Positions 1-12,343 are shown, counted from the first letter of the stretch. The stretch is 64,000 nt of DNA from Desmodesmus armatus (GCA_007449985.2 VIIQ02000249.1:1-64000); one strand, 5' to 3'. The notes: generated from the letters alone by a model not told the origin. Numbers and translations are program-made.

Positions 1-71
1 CCTCCTTGCCCTTGCCTCCCCCCTCCTGCCGTGCCGCAGCCCTCCCCCCCCCCCCTCTCTCACACACACAC

Positions 72-3000
72 CTGAATGACGAGGATGGTGCCGATCACGT
101 ATATGGCAAAGGTGCCCAGCTTGTCGTACGCCTCCCAGCGCCGCTGGCTGGTCACATCACCCTGCATCTCACACTGCAGGACACAAACATACAAACACAT
201 ACAGGACAGGTGACGACACCTCAGCCGATCAAGCTCAGTACCACTCCACTAAGATAGTACAGCGCAGGTGTGATGTCCCAACCATGGGGACAACGTCCCA
301 CTCCCAACTTGTCAGAGCTGACTGGTCACGTCGCCCTGCATCTCACACTGCAGGACACACAAACATTTACAGGACAGGTGACGGCAGCTCAGCTGCAATG
401 TACAGCGTAATCATATTCAAGAAACACAGTAAAGCACAGAAACTACGCTCAGTACCGCACAGGGACTAGATGAAGCATGGGGACAATGTCCCACTCCCAA
501 CCTGTCAGGTGCTGGCCTTCGCCCCAGGATGGCATGTGGCCACTCCGTGTGTACCGGGAGAGCCAGAGAGAAAACCGTCTTGCTAAGGTGTGACGCCCCA
601 TGAGTGACAAATGCTATCTGCACCATACGTTGGTTTCCATGCTGCATTGCGAGGGCCTTTCTCAACGTCATCACCCGCCGCATCATGTGTGGCACACACA
701 GCACCGAATATAAGCATGCAACCGTTGTAGCGTCGAAGGTTGCCAGACAATGCGCTCCCATGCTTCTACTGTGGTGCCGTGCTAGTGTAAGCACCATTGC
801 AGACCAACGGCGCTTACTCCTAGCACGGTACCACAGCAAAGGCATGCTCACGCTATGACAGCAACAAGAGACAGATGCCCCAAGGCCCTACTCCGGTACC
901 ACCTGTTTGAGCTGCATTCTGATGTGTCGTTGAAACTATGTTACCCCCACCCTGGCCCATACTTGTCAGCTGTCATACAGATGCCAACTCAATATGATAA
1001 GCACAAACTACAGAGCCCACGTCTACACGCTGTCAGTTACCGTCCCCTGTGGGATGTGCGAAGGAAGACGGCATGGGGAGCAGGCGGGGTTAGGCGCCTG
1101 GCGTACTCTGTGCTTCCCTCCCTGACTACCTCCACTGCTCCCCCCCCCCTCTCGCAAAAGAAACCCTGACTCACGTTCCAGGCCTGCTCCTTGCAGAAGC
1201 GTGACTTGAGGTTGAACACCACCACTGACGCGCCAACCACAAAGCTCATGCTGAGCACCGCCCGCACCACCTGGTGAAGCAAAACAGGGAAAATAACATG
1301 CGAAAAGGAAGATGGAATCAGTGCACAAGCAGCAGAAAGGACAGAGTTTAGCAGAAAAAACACGCAAAGCAGCTAGTCTGCAACTGCGTATAGCCAGGAG
1401 AGGGGCGCAACCAGCGCAGGACGCAGGCCGGGCGGCCCCAACCAAAGTCAAAAAATCACCGCACCTGGTTGACAGTGGCCTTGGGGACATTTACCAGCTG
1501 AGGCACAAAGCTGTCAGCAATCGTGCAGCAGCCAGCGATAAACAGCAGCAGCTCCAGCGGCGAGTACACCTGCGCCACAGATGGTACAGCAGCAGCAGCG
1601 GCGGCACAACTATATTGAATTATTTATGCTGGACATGCGATGAGGGATGCAGCTGCAGCGCCAATGCCGACACCCCTCATAGGGTGCAACATGCATTGGG
1701 TTGCATCGCCACAGCCACACCAGCGCAGTCCGGCGCTGTGCGCAAAGCCGATCCTTTTTTCCCTTGCAGCTTCAGATGCGATAAAGCCCAAGCGGCTGCT
1801 GCATCAGTGTTATGGGTGCCAGAGCTCGCTGGCGCATGCAAGTGAGTTCCGGCACCCATAGCACACTGCTGCAGCAGCCGCTTGGGGTTCACCACAATTG
1901 AAACTCGGCCGCGCTTCAGCTAGACCGATGGGGTTAATACACCGTGTGGGGGCCGTCATTTAGGTCTGATTGGGAAGCAAAAGTTCCAAGGGAGTTGACT
2001 TATATCCGACTCAGTCCCTCACCTCCTTCATGACGTAATACAGTTTGGACTTGTCCCACTGCACGGGGCTGCTGCTCCAGCGCGCCAGGAAGCGCAGCAC
2101 ATTGTTGAGTGCAAAGCGCACCAGCAGGATGCAGGCTGTGATGACTACCAGCTGCCGGAACGCTATCGACCTGCAGGTGGCACGTGGAACAGCTGCGAAT
2201 TCAGTCAAACAGTTGAGCAAGCAGGAAGGCAGCCAGAGGCCCGTGGCAAATGAACTGACATCACAGACATCTGCCACCTCAAGAGGACTGCGGCTGCAGC
2301 GGCGCAGAGTGCGGGAAGGGGGGGCGGGAAGGGGGGGCAGGGGCTGGAGAGGCACCAGGACATGCATAGATTTGGTAGTGCTGTGATCAGAGGTGGGTGA
2401 AGAGAGCATCTGCCATCAGGCACCCAACCGTAAGCCTAGTCTTGCAGCCTGTGTGATTGGCTGGCCTGGCTGGCTACAAGGCAGCTGTATTTCAGGGGTG
2501 CTGTACAAGGGCCCTGCTGTGCAAATCTCTGGACGAAACATATCAGGTGAACCAGTGGCCTAGAGGGTGCTAGCACATGAAACGCAACACCCCTACGATG
2601 CACTGTCCACACCCAGCATCAGATACTGAGCGGAACAGGCTGTGGCATCCAAGGGTTCATGGGACACTTGGCATGAGTATGATGACCAGGCAGACCCTGT
2701 TTAGCGCTGCTTCTGCTGTTGCGCAAGGGGCTGTTGCCATGCAGGATTCTGCAAGAGAATGCTGTTGGCTAATCACTTCAGCCCTACCTGAAAATGCGCC
2801 TGACAACCTTCGTCAAGGCATCTCTGAACCCCAAGTCTGAGGTCAGCTGCAACGACATGGAGGCGAACAGGAGCCCTCCCAGGAACAGCAACGTGAAGAT
2901 CAGCACGTAGACAGGCTTCAAACTGAATGGCGCCTCCTGCGCTGCTGCTGCTCCAGGACTGCTGCTGCTTGCAGCACTGCCTGCAGATGGTCCCGCGCCA

Positions 3001-3431
3001 GCTCCTGCTGAGGTCCCAGACGCCGTGCTGCTGCCTGGGACCGGCGATGGGTTGCTGCTGTTGCTGCCATTTGAAGCGGGGACACTACTGCCTCCTGCAG
3101 CCGCTGGTGGCACACTGCCTGTGCCTGTGCTGGCTGCAGGGGTTTGTGCGCCCGTGCTGCTGCTAGTGGCTGAGCTCGCAGGGTTTGGTCCTGGCCCCTG
3201 TGACACTGCAGCTGCCTCTGCAGCTGCATGACATCGTCCTTGCTGCCCTCTGCTGCTGTTGACTAGCTGCCTGCGGAGTCTGAGGTCTGGAAGGCCACGC
3301 ACAGGTTGGGCACAGTATTGACCTCCTCCAGACCGAGCTAGCCTTTTCCTATGCACATGCTGCTGCTTCACAACTGGGAGAGGTATGCATGTTGGCAAAC
3401 GTTGCTGCAAGAGCCCACTACACGCGCACAT
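72..3431 (-). CDS. MscS-family mechanosensitive ion channel, 5' part only
   Basis: This is the N-terminal part of a small-conductance mechanosensitive channel; the pore and cytoplasmic domain lie beyond the left edge. Exons on the minus strand are about 3431-2788, 2170-2023, 1569-1465, 1270-1175 and 173-72. All junctions are GT-AG and the reading phases agree (one split Arg codon at the first junction, phase 0 after that). The first exon has an Arg-rich, organelle-targeting-like start, then a Ser/Gly/Ala/Pro-rich linker, then a membrane segment (YVLIFTLLFLGGLLFASM). Later exons give further helices (QLVVITACILLVRFAL; LLLFIAGCCTIADSFVP; VVRAVLSMSFVVGASVVVF; LGTFAIYVIGTILVIQ), which is the family pattern upstream of the MscS pore helix. 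Plant and algal relatives sit in plastid or mitochondrial membranes; that location is inferred here. The start is uncertain: Met at 3431 was chosen because it is followed by a transit-like stretch, and an in-frame Met also exists at 3572. Confidence 0.8.
145..515. repeat. Imperfect tandem duplication over an MscS exon edge
   Basis: Two diverged units with a period of about 175-195 bases. Both carry the stretch CTGCATCTCACACTGCAGGA, which on the minus strand is the 3' splice site and first codons of the channel exon at 173-72. Both also carry a ACAGGACAGGTGACG motif, and GGGGACAA.GTCCCACTCCCAAC recurs at 286 and 479. The copy at about 318-352 is non-coding because its reading frame does not continue. 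Confidence 0.7.
1784..1888. repeat. Intronic inverted repeat (hairpin), about 37-base arms
   Basis: The left arm (1784-1820) and right arm (1851-1888) are near-perfect reverse complements. Key matching blocks are CCCAAGCGGCTGCTGCA with TGCAGCAGCCGCTTGGGG, and ATGGGTGCC with GGCACCCAT. The loop is about 30 bases. The hairpin lies inside the mechanosensitive-channel intron between the exons at 2023 and 1569. Its size fits a small-RNA precursor or a short fold-back element. No coding signal is present. Confidence 0.65.
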
Positions 3432-4097
3432 AGCTGCTGGGTGTGCTTCGTGGCCCGGAGCAGAAGCGATGTGTACATGTGGAGATAGTAGCTCACGCAC
3501 GCAGCAGCGTCTAGGAGCAGTTATTCTGCATGTCGTAGCCCGTGATGTACACGTTTGCGACAGACTCGACACACAGCACCGGAACCTGTGCTACTGCTGC
3601 TGCCAGAAGGTAACAACAGGTGCTGCTGCTTTCTTGTGTGCACGCAATGAGCGTAGTGCGACAACAACACTCCCTTTCAGACCTTCCAATGGACCCACAA
3701 GAGGTGGCACAAAGCTCACACATGTTACTGAAAGGGTCTAGCAGGGCACACCACTCACTGTCGGTGAGGTCACTGTCGTAGGATGTTGTATGCTTTCTTG
3801 ATTACGCAGTGCCCTGCTTTCTGATGCCAAACTTTGCACATCAGCAGATTTCCTGATCAGTATCAAAGTGGCGCACGACTTGGAAACCTTGGAACACCAC
3901 TCTGGCCTCAAGTAGTGGAAACGTGGCTGCACGTAGCCCTCATTGATCACGCAGGTACACATGCCAAAGAGTGGACGACTGCATGGCCAGACTATCTTTC
4001 CTGCCTTTGCAAGCATTGCCCTCACAGTATGCTTGACTCAAGGCATGTTGCAAGGCAAATCACACCACCTGCCAGGTGGCCTGGACAACACCAGCAC
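3432..4097. other. Intergenic stretch, no gene seen
   Basis: This lies between the channel start and the stop of the PD40 gene on the same strand. I see only short unconvincing reading frames and no clear TATA box. It should contain the promoter of the channel gene and the 3' UTR of the PD40 gene. Confidence 0.5.
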
Positions 4098-5955
4098 TCA
4101 CACTGGCTGCCACGCAACCGTCACGTGCTGCTCATGCGGCACACGTGTCAGCCGCCGCCGATCCTTGCCGTCTGAGGCACGCACAGTCACGATCTCAAAG
4201 TCCCCGTGCGTTTCGCTCTGACTGGAGAAGGCGATACGCCTTCCGTCCGGGCTCCAGGCAGGCGTGACATCGCCGTGTAGGGTGGGGAACACCCCTCCTG
4301 GGCTGAAGGGCGGGAAGCTGTCGTTGGTGCTTGTGAGCGGGCGTAGGTCGCTGCCGTCTGCCTCAATCACCATGATGCGCCCTGCTCCCACCTTGTCGGC
4401 CGCTGTGCCAGTCCAACCAACCTGCAACAATCAATGCACCAGCGAGCGGACAACAGGTTCAACAGAACGGCGTATACACTACCTACTCATACTGTGGCCC
4501 CGGAGGTGGTGTGTTCCCTTGGGGCATTATGGGGGTCAGTCATTACTAATGCCAGCCTCAGATGTTGGCCAGCCACTAGTGAGCGCCTGGTCACTCAGCT
4601 CACTGTCACTGACGGGTCCCTGTTGGTAAAGGAGGGACGACTGGATCAGCACCGCTCTGGCGGTCCGAGTCACTTAGGAGCTCTCACCTGACTATTGAAC
4701 ACCAGCTGCTTGCTGTCAGGGCTCCAGCTCCTGGAAAACTGGTTGGCTATACCCCAAGTCAACCGCCTAGGGTTGCTGTGAAGGTCCCTACTTCCTGATA
4801 CATGCGGTGCGGAGGCCTGGGTGCTCTCTGCATCTGACAGGTTCATAACATACAGGTCAAACAGGCCTGCTGGCATGCTGAGGTCTCGGTCAGAGGCGAA
4901 GGCAAGGTATTTGCCACAGGGGCTAGGCTTGCCGCCCATGCCGCCTGTCCTGCCATCAGCAGATACAGTGAGGCGTGTGATGTCACTCCCAGTGGTGACC
5001 TCGACAGAGTACAACTGCAGGTGATAAACATACAGGGCGGACAAGACTGCAGTTGCCAACAGTGTGCAGACGCAAACAAAGTTTGTGGCGCAAGCAAGCT
5101 GTGTACCGTCTCTGAATCACATGACAGGTGTCACCTTGAGTCTACGCTTTGTGTTCATCACTTGGGCCAGGTATTGCCGAACGGAAGCTTGGCTTTGGGC
5201 TGGGCTAGCAGCTGTCACGGCTGCTTAGTAAGGGTGCCAAGCACACTAGCACGTCAACTGCCAGCTTTTGGCTGGATTCATCACATGCGCTGGCACTGCA
5301 GGTGCGACGGCAGATCTGCCGTCTAGAGTGCGTGGCAGGTGGCCATCATGCGGACTCTTGAAGAGTCACTAGGCTGGCAAGGGCTGCTACTTGCTGCTCA
5401 ATGCACATTGATCGGAACTCACATCGTACGGGTCGTCTGCTGTGCTGGCTTCTGGTGGCACAGCCCTGTTGGACTCAAACACAATCCTCTTGCCATCAGG
5501 CATCCAAGCAGGAACCATGCTGGCAATGGGTGTAACTGAGGTTGTCAGCTGGACAAGTGAGGTGTCTGCATTGCGTATCCAAACATTCAGCGAGCCGCCT
5601 TTCATGCCAGTGAATGCCAGGCGTGTGCCGTCAGGTGACCAGGCTGGGTGAGCAGTTAGCTCGAAGCCTTGGTTGTCGAAGGTCAGCTGTATGGGGCTGG
5701 ACCCATGGGGGTTGACACCCCATAACTGCGACAACACAGCAGGGGGAGTTGGGTCAGGTGCCGGTGCGTCGACACATATGGGTTACTGCTGGCCTCAAGC
5801 AAAGTCGACAGCATGCACATGCTCACCTGAAAGCTACCGCTGCTGTTGGTGGAGTATGTAATCAGGCCGTTCCTTGCTCGATGTGGATGCTTTGATTGGG
5901 CTCCTGGCGCCAACAGCACCAGCACTGACATCAGCAGCAGCCACTGACGCTGCAT
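4098..5955 (-). CDS. Secreted TolB/PD40-type beta-propeller protein (360 aa)
   Basis: Four exons on the minus strand (5955-5827, 5725-5423, 5014-4688, 4421-4098), all GT-AG and all in phase 0, give 360 residues ending at TGA 4098-4100. The N-terminus is a signal peptide (MQRQWLLLMSVLVLLAPGAQS). The rest carries at least five PD40 blades of the form xPAWSPDGxRIAF: AHPAWSPDGTRLAFTG, PAWMPDGKRIVFES, KPSPCGKYLAFASDRD, RSWSPDSKQLVFNS and TPAWSPDGRRIAFSS. Such propellers resemble bacterial TolB and the N-terminal propeller of DPP-IV-like peptidases, but no hydrolase domain follows, so a binding or scaffold role outside the cell is the fair inference. The start at 5955 is decided by a TATA box at 5989-5996: the in-frame Met at 6030 lies upstream of that box. 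Confidence 0.85.
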
Positions 5956-5988
5956 GCTTGCGGCTGTATGTGAGCAACAATATGACTG

Positions 5989-5996
5989 TTTATATA
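5989..5996 (-). promoter_or_regulatory. TATA box of the PD40 gene
   Basis: The minus strand reads TATATAAA 34-41 bases upstream of the chosen ATG (5955). Transcription would then begin very near the signal-peptide Met, excluding the upstream in-frame Met. Confidence 0.6.
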
Positions 5997-6762
5997 GAAA
6001 CGGGCCAAGGAAGTCACGGGCAAGCTGCAAGTCCTAGCTTCTGAAGACAAGTTTGTTTCGCGCTCAGCAAGCTTCAAGGTGGATGTTCAGCTAGGTACAC
6101 TTCTCAAATGAACCATAAAGTTTGGAAAATGGAAGTTTCGAATGTCCTGTAGGTTGTCGTGAGCTCGCAAGTCCCTTCAACGCCGTTCGGACACTCGTAA
6201 CCTTTCAAGCAGCATTGAACTTGTCAGCTGTGCAGGCGATTAGCTAGGGGCAGCTTGACGACAGTCGGGCCAGGACAGCGCTTGCCAGATCGGTCTTGCT
6301 GGTGAGCCTTGATGTTTTCAGCAACCAGCAGCTGCTGTCCCTAGCCAAGCAGCCATGTTCATGCCACGGCAAGACAGGGCCAACAAGTTATCAGTCTACT
6401 AGCTGCATCATTCAAATTGGCAGCATCAGAGGTGCACGCAATGACTGTTTCGGGCGTGCCACAGGGCTACATACACATCGGCAGTATCAGAGGTGAACAC
6501 AGTCTGGGTGTTTCCCCACAACATTCTGTACGTTCTCTCAAGATATGCCGAGCCAGCGGCCGGCATAGTCGCAAGGCACAAGCAACAGGACAGGCACTAT
6601 CATGTCATCTCAAGATTGGAGCAGTTGCACAACCCACAGGCACCTTGCTGGGTGCAACACAAGACAAATCAAACAGATGAACAACTGCAAAGCGGCTGCC
6701 AGTTTCGAAGCACCTCCTGCTGCCAGCTGCCAGGCTGGCACTGCGCCTTGCAAGCCCAACAC
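5997..6762. other. Intergenic stretch between PD40 promoter and EF-hand gene stop
   Basis: No convincing gene. A short diverged direct repeat is visible at 6418-6440 and 6478-6500 (GGCAGCATCAGAGGTG and GGCAGTATCAGAGGTG). The part next to 6763 is expected to be the 3' UTR of the EF-hand gene. Confidence 0.4.
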
Positions 6763-9700
6763 TTAGCGGTGCTTGCCAGCTGCCGCCGCCACTGTCTGTG
6801 GGGCTAGCACCAGCGCAATTCCAGCCTGCTGCTCCATCCCACACAGCACAGGCGAGCTGCTCTTACAGCGCTTGTGCTGGCAGCCACTCGCATGCACGCC
6901 CCCACCCATCCTCGGCAGCTGCGGCACAGCCAGCCACTGCGGCTGCAGCTGACCAGGCGCCGGTATGCAGCCCCCGGCAGGAGCCGCCAACGCGGCCCCT
7001 CCCACAGCTTGGAAGCCGCACCCTAGCCCAACCTGCTGCAATGCTGCTGCTGTGGCAGAAGGCGTCCAATGGTGTGTTGAAGCAGCCCTGCTAGGGCTCT
7101 TCCTGGCACCGTCGCCACTCTTGCAGCCGTCCCCACCCCCATTGGCGCTGCTGGCTAAACTCTTGCTGCTTGCAGCTCCTGAAAGGAACCCACCCCCCGC
7201 CTTGCTTGCCCTCGCCCCCGACCCTGATGCCTCTCTGCGCAGCCCCACTGCTGCCGCTGTCGCAGCTGAAGCAGCGGACGATGCCGCCGCCAGTTGGCCC
7301 CTGTCAACATCCGCCAGCAGCGACCCCAAGCTCCTGCTGCGTGTCATCCCTTCCCCCAGGCCCCCGCCGTCGCTGCTGCGGTTGCTTGAGCGCCTGCTGC
7401 TGCCCCTGGTTCGGCTGCCGCTGGGGCTGTTGCTGGGGCTGTTACCGCTGCCAGGAGCGCGGCACTGGTATTCATATATCTGGGTGTCACCAAAGTTGAT
7501 GCCTTTGCGCAGCGCCACCCTGCCGCTTGTAGCAGCAGCGCCGTCTCCAGACTTGCCATCACTATCAGCCGTGAAGTCTGCCGCCGCCGCTGCTGCTGCG
7601 ATTCCCGGAGATAACCCCTGGGGGCTGTGGTTACTGCTATCCCGGGCAGTGGCTGCTGCTGCTGCAGAAGCGAGGGATGCTGCAGAGTGCTGCCGCACAG
7701 GGAAAGGGCTGGGGCTGCTAGACCTGCAGCCTCGGCTGCTGCAGCTGCGTGTTGGCGAGGGGCTGGCACCTGCTCTGCTGCCAGCTGCGCTGCGCTCTGC
7801 AGGACCTGACAGGGCAAACTTGGGTTGCTGCGCAACAATGAGGCAGGCAGCAGTGTCCACAGCACGAGCACGTATACAACAGTAGTGAGTTTCAACATAG
7901 TTGCCGACAAGCCAGATGCATCGTTAGCTCAGCAAGGGTTGTGTGAAGGGTCTACACCAAGGAATGGGAGCGCAAAAAGCTGGCCAGTGCTGCACGCAGC
8001 ATGTGTCTCCTAAAAGTATGCCCAAAACATTGGAATGCCGTACAGGGTCTTCCTGAGGTATCACTGTCCCCAGGGCTGCACGCTTCTCGGCACCAACACA
8101 CCAACACACCTGCACATCCTGCGTCAGCTGCCGCAGCATCAGCGTGGACGTCATGCGCTGCCTTGCCCCCACTAAGCCCTCCAGCTCGCCACCAGGGCCC
8201 CCGCTGCTGACACCAACAGACTCGCCAGGGGTGTCGCCGCTGCTGCCGCTTGCCCCGCCTCCTGCCTCACATCTGTTGGTAGCTCCAGAGGCAGTGGGCC
8301 AGCAGGAGGGACTCAGTGAGGCTGCCCCGGGCCTGCCTGCTGCTGCTGCGGATGCTGCGATTGCTTCCAGACGTTTTCGGGTCTTGGCACGCAACAGGCC
8401 AGCTGCACAGCGGCACACCAGAACATCCACAGAAACGCAGGCAGACAGCCAGGCAGGCCCGCAAGCGGAGTCATGAGCTGTGGCAGTGTAGTATGAATTC
8501 ATTCACAGTTGCAAAGCCGTCCATGTTCCAATAAAGGGAGCATTGGCCAAGGCGGCTTTTGGGTTGAGGCCTATCAGGCCGTCATTCCAGGAGACCGAGG
8601 GACACCCACAACCACAACTGAAGCTTCCCCGTGTACTAAGCTTCCATTATCCAATCTCCAAACACACCCTGTGTAAGTAGCTCCTGCAGGAGCGCAGCAC
8701 CCAGAGGGGCCCAAAGCTGGGTGTTGTAGATCCGCCCTCGTCAACAGCCACCTGCCACTGACCCTCAGCCATGCAAAGTGTCTCCCCCATGAAATATACC
8801 CTGTAGCCCAAACCATCCCCACTCACTCAGCTGCCGCTGCTCCTCCATATCCAGCACTCCAGCAACCGCCTCTACAGGCAGCAACCACCCCAAGTCCTCG
8901 CCCAGCTCACTGCCGGCAACACCTCCCGAGGGTCCAGCTCCACTGCCACTAATACTGGCACTGCCACTGCTGCCACCACCAGCAGCAGACAGCTTTGCAG
9001 CTGCACTTGCAGCAACGCCACCTCCACCAGATGAGCTGAAGATGCTGTGGCCGCCCATCTGGCTACCAGTTGGGCTGCTGAGGGCGCTCACGCTGCTCGA
9101 GCTGGGGTTGCTGCTGTGGGTGGTGCAGAATGACCGCACATGCTGCAGGGCCCGCATCAGCCCACTTGGTATATGGGCCTGAGCAGCCACCTGACTCGCC
9201 CGCGCCTCGCCTGCTGCCGCTGCCGCTGCTGCCTCAGGATCCCCGCCGGGCATGCCGCTCGCTGCGTCGATGCTGCCGTTGGCGCTGCCCACTGGGGAGC
9301 GGAAGATTGAGGAGCGGCTGCTGCCTGCTGCTGTGGGGCTGCTGAGGTGGCTGGGCTGGCTGCTCACGTGGCCGCCGCCGCGCTGACGGCCTGCAGGACA
9401 GGATGGTGTACCACAGTGTTATTGGCAGTAGCCCCGCAGCTATGACACAAAGACACTGCATGTGTAGAAGGACACAGTGTGAAAACACAGGAGGGCGTTC
9501 GGCTACTCCTGCACGTGCTGCGGGCACACCATACGGCGCCACAGCCTCTGGGATGCGGAGCACAGCTCCCCAAATCCCTGCTGCCGTGGCTGGCCAACAT
9601 GCAGGAGCAACTGCCTGCATACATACCTGCCTGCTGCAGGAGTTGTTTCTGTTGCTGCTGGGCCTCATCAGCAGCTCGCCGTGCAGCATGCTCCGCTATG

Positions 9701-11756
9701 GACGTAACCTGCAGGGCAGCGCAGTGGGGACGACACCTCAGCACGCTGTGCAATCAGAAGTGCCCACTGCCTGTAGCCACGGCAAGGTTGTCGAGCAGGC
9801 CTTTCTCGTGCTCTTCTGCTCGCAGCTAGTGCTGTACACTGAATGGTGCAACACGGCTACCAGTGGGTGAGCATGGCCTACTGCTACATTGTGCAACACC
9901 CTGTAGTGGGGTAGATCCCTTCACCAGCAGGTGGGTCAAGATGTGGAGAGTAGTGTGGAGCGTACCGCCCAGTGGTGAAAGCATCCACTTGAAGCACCCC
10001 CCCCCATTACTGTTACTGTTACATGGTTACCTGCTGCATGACCTCCCTGTCTCCACTGATGAGCCCCTCCATGATGCGCTTGCGGCGGTATGCAGTTGCA
10101 AGCAGCGCAAAGGGGACCTGCACATGGGCAGAAAGTCTGGATTGGATTATACTTGACAATCCTGCACACAGAGCGACACTGGGGTGATACCCAGGACGAG
10201 CCTGCTGCGATTATTGTTGCTCTGGCGGCCAGAAGCTGTCACAGCTGTGCAAGCTGACGACACTGCTCCACCCACCAGGCATGCTGGCTGTGCTGCAGCT
10301 GCTTGGCTCTCCCCGTTACTAAGACATGAATAAGCTGTGCGCCTCAACTGCACCGACGCTTATGCCTCAGCACAGACAGGGCACCTACCTGGCTGGCCCC
10401 TGCACCTTCCTCCTCTTTCTTGTGTGCCAGCTTGGAGAGTGTGCTGGTCATGATCTCGATGAACTCTGGGTACTCCACTTCTCCTGCAGTAACAGTACAG
10501 TACAGTATAGTACAGTACAGTAATGGGGATGAGTATGTTACATGGACATTAGTAATGGGGGACAGAGTCCCAGCCTCGGCACCAGCCAGCTAGCCAAGGG
10601 CGTATGACGGTCATGAAGGAGTAAGAGAGCAGTGGCAAGTGACTGCATGCGTGTGCTGGCAGTTTGCTTTCAGCACAGCAGACAGCCTTGTGAGATGTCT
10701 GTGGGCATTGCTGTGTCTGATGCTGAGTCTGCTGCCGGCTCAGGCAGCAGGCAGAATGCCGTAAAGGGCACTGCCAGCGCTCCAGCTGCTGCGCAACAGG
10801 CGCCTTTACAGCAAATAGTGACCTCAGGTGACCGGCAGCAACGGACACCGAGTTTCCTGCTGCCTCACCGCTGCCGTCTTCATCGACCTCTGCCAGCATC
10901 GTCCCAATCTCACTCTTGCTGACATCCAGCCCCAGCAACTGCAGCAGCGCAGATGCAACACGACAGTCAAGCACTCGGTGCCTAGGCTCTCACCGCACAC
11001 AATGTCTCTCATCAGCACACTGCTGCACTGCTTGGCAGCGGCAGCTGCATGCATGCTGTGGCACCACAGGTGTGCAACCTTTGCTGCTAGCTGCAAGGAC
11101 CGTTAAACAACTACACTGCTGTCAGCACTACTACTACTTATTGTGCGTGGCAATCAGTCCCAGCACAACGAGAGTCTTTGCCCCTGCAGCAGCTGCCCAC
11201 TCAAGCTGCCTCGCCCACCTTGAAGGCTGCTCCTAGCTCGTCTGCATCAATAGCCCCTGACCCATCAGCATCCATGAGTTCGAAGCACTCCTCAAGCTGC
11301 TTGCGCTGCTCATCTGACAGCTTGGGGCGCAGAGACTGCAGGACAGCACGTCAAAGTGCAGGAAACAGCCAGGGACGAGCACAACATAGGCTCAACAAAG
11401 TTTGAGCACTGTAGGAGTACTGGCTGTTTTGGCTGATGCCCCTACTTGATGCCATGTTTGATGACACAATATTTTCATCAAGACATATCTCAGTGTGGAC
11501 TATTTGTGGGTTGGGCTACTGTGCTCTGCTGCCAACCTCATGGCTGTTTCAGCTGCCTATCCCACTGCCCCACCTTGCCACGTTTCTTCATCCATGCAGC
11601 CACATGTATGGCCAGCATGGTGTTCACTTCTGCCAGGCATTTCCTCAGGTCCGGGTCAATGTTCATAGGTGCTGGGGATGACGTGCTGGGGACCCCAAAG
11701 CTGCTGGGAGCTCCTGACCCTGCCACTGAGGCGGAGTCTGCTCTTGGCCGTGACAT
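6763..11756 (-). CDS. Long EF-hand calcium-binding protein (851 aa)
   Basis: Nine exons on the minus strand: 11756-11574, 11335-11219, 10938-10869, 10483-10389, 10117-10031, 9708-9627, 9390-8827, 8402-8110 and 7827-6763. All junctions are GT-AG, phases agree throughout, and the total is exactly 852 codons including TAA. Two canonical 12-residue EF loops are visible: DADGSGAIDADE (residues 83-94) and DEDGSGEVEYPE (119-130), the second split by an intron. A helical, basic then Gln-rich stretch (about 156-212) follows. The remaining 640 residues are Ala/Ser/Gly/Pro-rich and look disordered, with one ordered-looking island near GINFGDTQIYEYQ. The N-terminal part resembles calmodulin/centrin-like proteins; the long tail is unlike them. 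The role is inferred as Ca2+ sensing with unknown partners. Exons 8 and 9 rest on phase and frame only and are less certain. Confidence 0.75.
10494..10523. repeat. Short CAGTA microsatellite
   Basis: Interrupted copies of CAGTA lie in the intron just upstream (in gene sense) of the exon at 10483-10389. Confidence 0.7.
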
Positions 11757-12343
11757 GATGGTATGACTGGTGGTTTTGGGCCGTGAAGGGTTGCTGAGGA
11801 GAGGAATGGCTGTTATACTGCGTGCTGGCTGGTCTGAAGGTGCCTAGTTGTGCTGTAGGAGTAGCAGCTGGCGTCCTACTGCACAGTAACCCAAGGAGCA
11901 CCCCTCTGCCCCTCCAATGGCACTGCTGAAGATCTATGATCTTATGAGAAATGTGAATTATAGCTTTCTGGTGGAAGAATGTCAATTGCAGAGACACACA
12001 ACCCCACTTGTAGAGCAGTACTGCATAAAAGACAGCTACTTCAAGCAGCAGTGTGTCTGATGCTGAGCTACTTCAAGCAGCAGTCTGTCTAGATGCTTGG
12101 ATACACACACGCTGATTACATTGGGCACTTCACTGGCATCAAGGAAGGCGAATGGGTCAAACAGTAGTCATCAGTTACGAACTTGTTTGACTCAGTTGAA
12201 ATGCTGGACCTTATGTGCGCCCCAGCGCCTTCCTCCCAAACATTCTTCACAACAGCGTTCCTTCACCATCGCAACTTGGTCATTGACAATCATCCAGCCT
12301 GCTACTGCAGCCGTTGTTGTACACACGAGCTCAGCTGTCGAAG
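11757..12343. promoter_or_regulatory. Shared upstream region of a divergent gene pair
   Basis: The EF-hand gene (minus) and the zinc-finger gene (plus) start 587 bases apart, head to head, so this stretch must hold both promoters. A tandem pair of GCTACTTCAAGCAGCAGT lies at about 12,033 and 12,067, and an A/T-rich TGCATAAAAG at about 12,022 is a possible TATA-like site. No further elements can be assigned by eye. Confidence 0.5.

Noticed and set aside
3429..3572. Upstream in-frame Met of the MscS gene at 3572
   Set aside because: Not preferred because the sequence before Met 3431 does not improve the transit-peptide-like start; neither is proven.
6965..7885. 306-codon plus-strand open frame
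   Set aside because: Antisense shadow of the large last exon of the EF-hand gene, which is supported by phase-consistent splicing.
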